A stretch of DNA of 5,569 bases from assembly GCA_002702965.1 (NCBI GenBank), contig PADE01000133.1, forward strand, positions 7,968 through 13,536, read 5' to 3'. Numbering within the stretch: the first letter of the stretch is position 1; each line of letters begins with the position of its first letter. Below, piece after piece: positions 1 through 5,569 of this stretch. This DNA is from Planctomycetaceae bacterium. Lineage in GTDB: Bacteria; Planctomycetota; Planctomycetia; Pirellulales; Pirellulaceae. The notes under the pieces are model-generated. The model made no database searches. It worked only from the letters and a program-made list of their open reading frames with translations, and was not told the origin of the DNA. A program made the position numbers and the translations under genes.

Positions 1-3
1 TCG

Positions 4-1446
4 TTAAGACAGAATGTCGGTGATCACCTGGCCACGGTCGATATCGAGGCGCTTTCTTCCCGGCACCTCCAGCCGAGTATTGTCCAGTCCCAGCAGATGG
101 AGGACCGTGGCGTGCAGGTCTGTGACGTAGTGACCGGAGCCCAACGCGTGGTAACCGAGTTCGTCTGTGGCGCCGTGCACGTATCCCCTCTTGAGTCCAG
201 CGCCCGCCAGCCAGACGGTAAACCCGTGGGGGTGGTGATCGCGGCCGGTGGTCCCACTGCCGCGTTCTTCCCGACCCGGGGTTCGACCGAACTCGGTGCA
301 GAACACGATCGCCACGTCGTCCAGCAAACCTCGTTGCTTGAGGTCTGCCACAAACCCGGCGATCGGCTTGTCGACCGACTTGCACATCCGGGCGTGATTC
401 TCCTTCAGCTTCTGGTGAGAATCCCAGGTGCCGTAGGGCGAGGGAAAGACCTGGACAAATCGCACACCCCGTTCGACCATCCGCCGGGCAGCCAGTAACC
501 GTTCTCCTGCCAGCTTGGTCGGCCCCTCGTCGATGCCGTAAAGCCGCTGGGTGTCGGTGGTCTCCTGGCTCAGAGCCACCGCCTCGGGGACTGCCGACTG
601 CATGCGGTACGCCAACTCGTAGGACTTGATCCTGGCAGCCAGCCGCGGGTCCTCCGGACGCGTCTCGGCGGTGAGTCGGTTTAACTTCGCCACCAGCTTG
701 AACTCGTTGGCTTGCTGGCGCACGGATTGGCCGGAGCGGCGGCCCCCGAAAGAGAGTGGGTTGGTGGGATCGAGTTTCAGCGGCACTCCGGCGTGCGCCG
801 GGCCCAGGTAATACGACTCGATCGATTGGCTGGTGTCGGTTCGGGTTGGACCACCCAGCACCACGAAGCGAGGCAAGTTTTCGTTGATCGATCCCAGCCC
901 GTAATGGGCCCAGGCTCCGATGCTCGGCTGGGTCTCGTCGAGGCGATGCCGACCGGTGTGGATCTGGTTCTCGGCCGCGTGATCGTTGTCGGTAGTCCAC
1001 ATGTTCCGCACGAAACACAAGTCGTCGACCTGCTGGGCCAGGTGTGGCCACCAGTCGGTCACCGCGATTCCACTTTCACCGTGACGCGCGTACCCGATCT
1101 GCATCGGAAAGATCTTGGGGTACACATCCCGGATGTTGATTTCCTCGGCTGGCACACTCCGGAATCGCTCCCGGTGCAAGGGAGACTCGATCGGGTTGGG
1201 GAAGGGAGTGTCGGCGTACGTTTTCCCGGCGTAACGGTTCAGGGCCGGCTTCGGATCGAACGTTTCGATCTGGCTGTAACCGCCGGAAAGAAACACCCAT
1301 ACGATCGACTTGGCGCGCGGCGTGAAGTGCGGCTCGCCGGTCGGAGAGCCCTCGCCGCGGACAATCCCGTCGGCAGCCAACATCGATCCCATTGCCAGGC
1401 CGGTAAAGCCCATGCCACAATCGGCCAGGAAGTCGCGACGTTGCAT
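4..1446 (-). CDS. DUF1501 family protein (sulfatase/alkaline-phosphatase-like), Tat-exported
   Basis: This is a complete 480-residue protein, a usual length for the planctomycete DUF1501 family, which has an alkaline-phosphatase/sulfatase-like fold. The N-terminus MQRRDFL is a Tat-type twin-arginine motif (R3, R4) followed by a Gly/Ala/Met-rich hydrophobic stretch (about residues 8-28), which supports the ATG at 1446 and export in a folded state. Family landmarks in order: GGYSQIETFDPKP (55-67), TDNDHAAENQIHTGRHR (152-168), WDSH (341-344), TEFGRTP (384-390), GRDHHPHGF (401-409) and DLHATVLHLLG (443-453). The conserved Asp and His residues (D341, H344, H404, H405, H407, H445) are candidate metal or active-site ligands by analogy with the superfamily. 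Position 59 is Gln where I would expect His in this subgroup. Only a weak GGGAA (1454-1458) precedes the start. It lies 36 bp downstream of the PSCyt1/DUF1553 gene and is probably cotranscribed with it. The substrate is unknown; sulfate or phosphate ester hydrolysis is inference. Confidence 0.93.
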   Translation of the reverse strand: MQRRDFLADCGMGFTGLAMGSMLAADGIVRGEGSPTGEPHFTPRAKSIVWVFLSGGYSQIETFDPKPALNRYAGKTYADTPFPNPIESPLHRERFRSVPAEEINIRDVYPKIFPMQIGYARHGESGIAVTDWWPHLAQQVDDLCFVRNMWTTDNDHAAENQIHTGRHRLDETQPSIGAWAHYGLGSINENLPRFVVLGGPTRTDTSQSIESYYLGPAHAGVPLKLDPTNPLSFGGRRSGQSVRQQANEFKLVAKLNRLTAETRPEDPRLAARIKSYELAYRMQSAVPEAVALSQETTDTQRLYGIDEGPTKLAGERLLAARRMVERGVRFVQVFPSPYGTWDSHQKLKENHARMCKSVDKPIAGFVADLKQRGLLDDVAIVFCTEFGRTPGREERGSGTTGRDHHPHGFTVWLAGAGLKRGYVHGATDELGYHALGSGHYVTDLHATVLHLLGLDNTRLEVPGRKRLDIDRGQVITDILS

Positions 1447-1482
1447 CGATTGGTTCCCGCTGTCAGGTCACGTCGGTGTCGG
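1447..1482 (-). other. Short intercistronic gap between PSCyt1 and DUF1501 genes
   Basis: The 36-bp gap contains no terminator: there is no GC stem followed by a U-run in the minus-strand transcript. A GGGAA near the DUF1501 start is the only ribosome-binding-like element. The short gap and shared strand support a two-gene operon. Confidence 0.7.
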
Positions 1483-4400
1483 TCACCGGATTGTGACAAA
1501 GTCATTGTGATTGAACAACACGCGAACCAGACTCTCACGAACCTGGTCCTCGCTCTTCAATTCCTGTTCTTGCTGCTCCCAGAAGGTCAGACAGGTTGCT
1601 AGTTCCCTGGTCGTCGCCGCCCGTGACAACAGGTGCAGGAACGCCGCACGGATGAAGGCTTCGGGCCCCTCCGCGGCGATCTGTTTCACCGTTTCGGCAC
1701 TGGCCACGTGGATCAACTGGCTGTTGCTGAGTGCCAGAGCTTGTTGCGGCACGACGGTCGTTGATCTCCGAAAACACTCACCCGGATTGGGCGGATCGAA
1801 CAGTTCGGCAAACGCCATATTGCCACCGGCTTCTGGATAGACCTCGTAGTACAGGCTCCGCCGCTGCGTGGACATGGATTGGGTATTCAAGAGCACCTGT
1901 CCTCCGAGCGTTTGGTCCAGCCGCCCGGAAAGGAACAACAGGCTGTCGCGGATCACCTCAGACTCCATCCGACCCTGGTTCCGCCGCCACAGCCAACGGT
2001 TGTCCCGGTCTCGGTCCATGTTGGAGGTTTGGCCTACTGACGAATCTCCCAGCTGGTAGGCGCGGCTGGTCACCATCAGCCGGTGCAGGTGTTTCATACT
2101 CCAGTCGTTCTCCACCAGTTCGACGGCCAGCCAGTCCATCAGCGCCGGATGTGTGGGTGGTTTTCCGTTGCGGCCGAAGTCGTAAACGCTTTCGACAAGC
2201 GGAGCATGAAAATGGCGCAACCAGATGTGGTTGACCGCCACCCGTGGTGTCAGTGGGTTGCGCGGGTCGGTGATCCAGCGGGCCAGCGCGGACCGCCGGC
2301 CGGTCGATTGCTTCAACGTCACGCGGCTCAGTCGCGCATAATCCGTCGACTCGGCCGCCTGGGCCCGCTTGGCCTTGGTCTCCTGCTGCTGTTTTTTGGC
2401 GGTCGCCCGTTGTTGTTCGTACTGCTTAATCTGCACCGCCTTCTGTTTGTCAGAGTCCGGCAAGGCCTGCGCCCGCCCTAGTTCGAAGCGGGCCTCCATC
2501 ATCCGCCACTCGGCCATCGCCAGCGCCGAGGCTAGCTGGCGACGGTAAGCCTCGCGCGACAGCGCCTCGATTTCCGCCACCGGAGCCTTCGCCCGCTGGG
2601 CGTTGTCGGCGGCAATCGTCGCCCGCAGGCTGGCCAGTTTCAGTCGGTTGGCTGTTACCCCCTGCTCGGCCACCGTGGTCCCCAACGAGGCGGCATCCAG
2701 CGCCGTTTCGGCCTGCTTCAAGCGGGTATAGCTTTCGCGGGCTGACTCGCAGGCGGCGATCATCGAGACCACGGAACTCGCCGGGGCGACCGATTGCGGG
2801 TGAATCACCCAGCCGTCAATGCCCTCGACGTCTTCACCATCGGTAAATCGCGGCAACTCGAAGCCCCAGTGAAATTGCTGGTCACCGGCGACCAGTTCGA
2901 CCTGGTCGACCAGCGCCTTGGTGCCGGTTCGGCAGTCGAATGTAAATGGTTGGTGAGGGTTCTTGGTGGGATTCCAGCCGTTGAGCGCGATCGGCTGGGC
3001 TTCGACCAGCGGTCTGTCGGAGCCCACCAGTTGGACGGTGAGGACCGCCTGATCTCGCGGTGTGTCGATAAGGAGGGTCACCTTGAAGTGATCCTCTCCA
3101 CCGCCGAAGTTGTAGCTACCAGCGACAAACTCCTGGAAGCCTCCGCCCCCGGACCGGTACGAGTTGATCTTGCCGGCGACAAAGCTCACATACAGTGCCG
3201 TCAGGTTCTTCTCGGTATCGCGGGCCAATTGAAAATTGACATGTTGGTCCTTGAGAATCCGGAGTTGAAAAGAGATTCGCGTCCCGACGGGCAGGGAAGT
3301 CAGGCCGGGCAACTGGTTCTGGACGATGCGGCGACCCTGCATCGCATCCAGGTAGAGTGACTGTTTGCCGACGAGGGCCCCGGGTTGCCCCGACTTGATG
3401 GCTTGCTGCAGTTCCCGCTCGAACTCGGTCCGCGCATCAGCCAATTGTTTTTCCAGGTCACGGGTGTCGACTTTCTGTCCGGCGATGTTCGCGGCGCGTG
3501 TTGCGGCCACGGCCACGGCCCGCTGCTGCTGCTCCAGCACGGCGTTTTGAATAGTCGGACGAGCTCCCGGGTACCAGCCCGACAGCGGCAAATCGATCGG
3601 TCGAATTTCCGGAAACAGATTTGCCAGGAAGGCGGGCACACCGGGCGCGATGCTGCCGCGCTGCTTGTCCTTGTTCCGTTCGTCGCCGCCGGCATAGAAC
3701 CAGGTCTCGACGTCGGGCCGTTCGTCGAATACCCGCACCATGCCCACGCGGACCACCTTGCGGGAACCCGAGTAGACGTAGGGCGGGTAAGGAGGCGGAT
3801 CGGGTTGCCCGGGTACACGATCCTGTCTGACCCCCATCGGCTCGAAGAATGCCCGCATCCGGAAATAGTCTTCGTGCGTGATGGGGTCGTACTTGTGATC
3901 GTGGCAATGGGCACAGTTAAATGTCAGGCCTAGGAAGGCTTTTCCGGTGTACTCGACGGAGTGTCGCATCCACTCATTGGGGTTCAAGGAGTAGTAGTTG
4001 CGAATCAAGTAGCCGGTGGCCGGCCAGGTCGAATCGTCGGTCGCAGCCAGTTCGTCGGCCGCCAGCATCTCCTCGACCATTCGGGCGTAGCTCTTGTCGC
4101 TGTTCAGAGAATTGACAATCCAGTCTCGCCAGCGCCAGATCTGCGGAGCGCTGTTGCGCACGTCGTTCTCCTTGCGACGTCCGTACCAGTCTGAATACCG
4201 CCAGACGTCCATCCAGTGCCGTCCCCAGCGTTCGCCGTAACGGGGTGAGGCCAGCAATCGGTCCACCACGCGGCCGTACTGTTCGGCAGACGGATCGGCC
4301 AGGAACGCAACCAGTTCTTCCGGGCGAGGTGGCAATCCAACCAGGTCCAGGTAGACGCGTCGTAACCGCACCGCCGGCTCCGCGTCGGCGACCGGAGCCA

Positions 4401-4950
4401 GGTGTTCCCGGTCATACCGCGCATGCAGCAGCACATCGATGGGGTTGCGGGCCCACTGCGAGCGCGCAATCTCCGGCAAAGCCGGCCGCACCGGACGCTG
4501 GAAGGCCCAGTGCTGACGGGGATCCTGTTCGGGCTGTTCGTCAGCTGGCGAGGGGCTGCCGGCGGCGACCCACGCGCGAATGATCTGGATTTGCTCGGCG
4601 GTCAGCGGCTTGCCGATGGGGGGCATGCGGTGCTCGGTGTCGTCTGAAGAAATCCGCTCCAGCAGGGCCGATGCGTCGGGCGTGGCTGCCAGGACGATCG
4701 GACCACTCGCACTCCCCCTGCGGATCAAGGCGCCGCTATCCAGACGGAGGCCGGCCTCTTGTTTCAGCGAACCGTGACAGGCGTAGCAACGTTCCTGGAA
4801 AAGCGGCTTTATCTGCCTGGCGTAATCGACGGGCGCCGCGTTGACAGCCAGTTGCCAGCTCGTCGTCAACAGCAGCATCGCGCACGGTGTGACCACGCGC
4901 AGTCGCATACGGATCGCACGAACGGGGTGCCTAGTGCGTAGCTGTTCCAC
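1483..4950 (-). CDS. PSCyt1-DUF1549-DUF1553 secreted planctomycete cytochrome-domain protein
   Basis: This is a complete 1155-residue protein (1141 from the alternative ATG at 4908). A basic N-terminus and a hydrophobic run ending near NAA (about 37-39) form a Sec signal peptide. The PSCyt1 domain (about 41-130) has a heme c motif CYACH (55-59) and a likely distal ligand Met109 in RMPPIGKPLT. DUF1549 (about 170-375) shows LRRVYLDLVGLPPRPEE (196-212), RYGERWGRHWMDVWRYSDWYG-type residues (237-257) and a second CxxCH, CAHCHDHKYDP (346-356). A GGDERN...PGVPA segment (421-440), which I recall in many relatives, follows. The middle has a helical stretch (about 466-520), a probable beta-sandwich (about 550-725) and a Glu/Lys/Gln/Ala-rich helical arm (about 732-865). 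DUF1553 (about 885-1155) includes NHIWLRHFHAPLV (907-919), FGRNGKPPTHP (925-935) and NHNDFV (1147-1152). It is predicted to be extracytoplasmic, with redox or electron-transfer capability. The reaction is unknown. It pairs with the downstream DUF1501 gene, as is common in planctomycetes. Confidence 0.94.
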   Translation of the reverse strand: MEQLRTRHPVRAIRMRLRVVTPCAMLLLTTSWQLAVNAAPVDYARQIKPLFQERCYACHGSLKQEAGLRLDSGALIRRGSASGPIVLAATPDASALLERISSDDTEHRMPPIGKPLTAEQIQIIRAWVAAGSPSPADEQPEQDPRQHWAFQRPVRPALPEIARSQWARNPIDVLLHARYDREHLAPVADAEPAVRLRRVYLDLVGLPPRPEELVAFLADPSAEQYGRVVDRLLASPRYGERWGRHWMDVWRYSDWYGRRKENDVRNSAPQIWRWRDWIVNSLNSDKSYARMVEEMLAADELAATDDSTWPATGYLIRNYYSLNPNEWMRHSVEYTGKAFLGLTFNCAHCHDHKYDPITHEDYFRMRAFFEPMGVRQDRVPGQPDPPPYPPYVYSGSRKVVRVGMVRVFDERPDVETWFYAGGDERNKDKQRGSIAPGVPAFLANLFPEIRPIDLPLSGWYPGARPTIQNAVLEQQQRAVAVAATRAANIAGQKVDTRDLEKQLADARTEFERELQQAIKSGQPGALVGKQSLYLDAMQGRRIVQNQLPGLTSLPVGTRISFQLRILKDQHVNFQLARDTEKNLTALYVSFVAGKINSYRSGGGGFQEFVAGSYNFGGGEDHFKVTLLIDTPRDQAVLTVQLVGSDRPLVEAQPIALNGWNPTKNPHQPFTFDCRTGTKALVDQVELVAGDQQFHWGFELPRFTDGEDVEGIDGWVIHPQSVAPASSVVSMIAACESARESYTRLKQAETALDAASLGTTVAEQGVTANRLKLASLRATIAADNAQRAKAPVAEIEALSREAYRRQLASALAMAEWRMMEARFELGRAQALPDSDKQKAVQIKQYEQQRATAKKQQQETKAKRAQAAESTDYARLSRVTLKQSTGRRSALARWITDPRNPLTPRVAVNHIWLRHFHAPLVESVYDFGRNGKPPTHPALMDWLAVELVENDWSMKHLHRLMVTSRAYQLGDSSVGQTSNMDRDRDNRWLWRRNQGRMESEVIRDSLLFLSGRLDQTLGGQVLLNTQSMSTQRRSLYYEVYPEAGGNMAFAELFDPPNPGECFRRSTTVVPQQALALSNSQLIHVASAETVKQIAAEGPEAFIRAAFLHLLSRAATTRELATCLTFWEQQEQELKSEDQVRESLVRVLFNHNDFVTIR

Positions 4951-4960
4951 CTCGCGCGGG

Positions 4961-4965
4961 CTCCT
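4961..4965 (-). promoter_or_regulatory. Shine-Dalgarno AGGAG before the GTG start of the PSCyt1 gene
   Basis: On the minus strand AGGAG lies 10 nt upstream of GTG at 4950. The alternative ATG at 4908, which would give a more compact signal peptide beginning MRLRVV, has no such element just upstream. The site therefore favours GTG initiation, although the spacing is slightly long. Confidence 0.5.
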
Positions 4966-5021
4966 GGAGAGGGTGTGTGTGCGGATGTAGCGACGCGAAG
5001 CCTATGGCCGCCCGCGGTTCC

Positions 5022-5051
5022 ATCTTAGCAGAGGGGACTGGGAGCAGCCAA
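5022..5051 (-). promoter_or_regulatory. Candidate sigma-70-type promoter for the PSCyt1-DUF1501 unit
   Basis: Read on the minus strand, TTGGCT (5046-5051) and TAAGAT (5022-5027) each match the sigma-70 consensus at four of six positions and are separated by 18 nt. Transcription would begin near 5015, giving a leader of about 65 nt to the GTG at 4950. This is a pattern match only; planctomycete promoters are poorly defined and chance matches are common. Confidence 0.3.
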
Positions 5052-5102
5052 AGGCAGGTGGTCTTCGTGGCGGCCTTGTGAGGGCTGCAGTTGGCACGGC
5101 CG

Positions 5103-5114
5103 TATTGCTAGACT
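5103..5114 (+). promoter_or_regulatory. Weak extended -10 candidate for the propeller gene
   Basis: TGCTAGACT (5106-5114) fits an extended -10 form, TGn followed by TAGACT, which matches TATAAT at four of six positions. No good -35 lies at 16-18 nt. Transcription would start near 5121, about 45 nt before the ATG. The support is thin. Confidence 0.18.
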
Positions 5115-5156
5115 GGGTAACTTTGGCAGCCGACTTCTGACCAACTGAATCCGGGC

Positions 5157-5160
5157 AGGG
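5157..5160 (+). promoter_or_regulatory. Shine-Dalgarno-like AGGG before the propeller gene ATG
   Basis: AGGG ends 5 nt before the ATG at 5166. It is a partial anti-Shine-Dalgarno match and is the main reason, together with the upstream in-frame stop, for choosing that start. Confidence 0.45.
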
Positions 5161-5165
5161 CCACG

Positions 5166-5569
5166 ATGATCGATTTGACCCGTTTGGCAACCGATTTGCG
5201 TTTGGTGCAGACCGTCCCCACGGACCCGGGTACGGCCTGGCAGAAGGAGGCCGCGGTGGCGATCGACGCGCCACCGGATGAAGAGACCGATCCGGTTCCC
5301 GAAGCCGTGTGGACTCCCGCCGCACTGCGCAGCGGCCGGTGCGGCGCCGTCGCTCCCCGGGTGATCGGGCTGCCGGGTGGCGGTTACCGGATGTACTACA
5401 GCCAGATCCTACCCCGCGCTGGATTTCCCACTGGCGCCAACGACTACGACAACGCTACCACACGGATCCTGAGTGCAACGTCGGTGGACGGCTTGCACTG
5501 GAAGCCCGAGCCGGGAGTCCGACTGTCGCCGCAGCAGGGCGGTGCGGGGGACTTTCGCGTGGTTTCCTC
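5166..5569 (+). CDS. Partial beta-propeller protein, possibly glycoside-hydrolase-like (5' end only)
   Basis: The first 134 codons are visible and the gene continues past the right edge. ATG at 5166 is chosen because AGGG (5157-5160) lies 5 nt upstream, and an in-frame TAA (5118-5120) closes the frame without a better start between. Residues 1-16 look like a short amphipathic helix (MIDLTRLATDLRLVQT), followed by an acidic, Pro-rich linker (about 30-50). From about residue 55 the pattern RSGRCGAVAPRVIGLPGGGY, then RMYYSQ, then SATSVDGLHWKPEPGVRL resembles the first blades of five-bladed propellers of the GH43/GH32/GH130 type, where strands of the form 'PRVI.L.GG.YRMYYS' and 'SDGL.W..EPGVRL' recur. 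No signal peptide is seen, so a cytoplasmic location is likely. Catalytic residues cannot be assigned from this fragment, and non-enzymatic propellers share the same pattern. It is transcribed divergently from the PSCyt1 gene. Confidence 0.75.
   Translation, partial: MIDLTRLATDLRLVQTVPTDPGTAWQKEAAVAIDAPPDEETDPVPEAVWTPAALRSGRCGAVAPRVIGLPGGGYRMYYSQILPRAGFPTGANDYDNATTRILSATSVDGLHWKPEPGVRLSPQQGGAGDFRVVS

Larger units (their letters stand above)
4951..5165. other. Divergent intergenic region between the two transcription units
   Basis: These 215 bp separate the GTG start of the minus-strand PSCyt1 gene from the ATG of the plus-strand propeller gene, so both promoters must lie here or overlap the gene ends. 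The region holds the minus-strand promoter candidate and the two ribosome-binding sites listed separately, an alternating GT run (4973-4980), a perfect 8-bp palindrome ACGGCCGT (5096-5103) and two TTGGCA hexamers (5091-5096, 5123-5128). I see no RNA gene, riboswitch or strong stem-loop here. Confidence 0.8.

Noticed and set aside
1408..1425. Possible lipobox (FLADC, Cys10) in the DUF1501 signal region
   Set aside because: Asp at the -1 position is not accepted in lipoboxes, and the Cys lies before the hydrophobic stretch rather than after it; a plain Tat signal fits better.
712..1602. 296-codon plus-strand open frame antisense to DUF1501 and the end of the PSCyt1 gene
   Set aside because: It runs over two well-recognised minus-strand genes and their gap, has no recognisable domain, and is expected from GC-rich third-position bias in the sense strand.
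3300..3933. Several overlapping open frames on both strands inside the PSCyt1 gene
   Set aside because: They are out-of-frame readings of a gene with clear domain motifs along its length; their products are compositionally biased and unrecognisable.
4973..4982. GT-rich alternating run in the leader of the PSCyt1 gene
   Set aside because: The run is too short to be a meaningful microsatellite and has no partner repeat nearby.
5091..5114. TTGGCA (5091-5096) with TAGACT (5109-5114) as a plus-strand -35/-10 pair
   Set aside because: The spacer is only 12 nt, too short for a sigma-70 promoter; only the extended -10 was kept, at low confidence.
5002..5325. 107-codon minus-strand open frame spanning the divergent region and the start of the propeller gene
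   Set aside because: Its product is Arg/Pro/Ser-rich low-complexity sequence with no domain, and it overlaps the better-supported propeller gene and the probable promoter region.

Overview
The window looks like a chromosomal piece of a Planctomycetota bacterium, probably a Pirellula/Rhodopirellula-type lineage. The grounds are a GC-rich sequence and a two-gene minus-strand unit of a kind that is greatly expanded in that phylum: a large secreted protein with a planctomycete cytochrome c domain plus DUF1549/DUF1553 (PSCyt1-PSCyt2-PSD1), followed by a Tat-exported DUF1501 protein of the sulfatase/alkaline-phosphatase type. No species-level claim is possible from sequence alone.

Layout. Positions 4-1446 (minus) carry the complete DUF1501 gene. 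Positions 1483-4950 (minus) carry the complete 1155-codon PSCyt1/DUF1549/DUF1553 gene, 36 bp upstream of DUF1501, so the two are almost certainly one transcript read from right to left. Positions 4951-5165 are a 215-bp divergent intergenic region with a plausible minus-strand sigma-70-type promoter, a clear AGGAG before the GTG start, and a weaker extended -10 candidate for the plus strand. Positions 5166-5569 (plus) hold the first 134 codons of a gene that runs off the right edge; it resembles the first blades of a five-bladed beta-propeller protein of the GH43/GH32/GH130 type.

How the genes may work together. The cytochrome-domain protein and the DUF1501 protein both carry export signals, one Sec-like and one Tat, so both should act outside the cytoplasmic membrane, probably as partners. 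Such pairs are generally suspected of acting on complex or sulfated polysaccharides, but no reaction is established. The divergent propeller gene lacks a visible signal peptide and may act on sugars inside the cell; its link to the pair rests on position only.

No mobile element, tRNA, rRNA, CRISPR array or phage feature is visible. The part that departs most from a textbook family is the roughly 400-residue middle of the large protein, where a probable beta-sandwich sits between two helical, coiled-coil-like arms. I see no convincing new biological system; the findings are modest and labelled as such.
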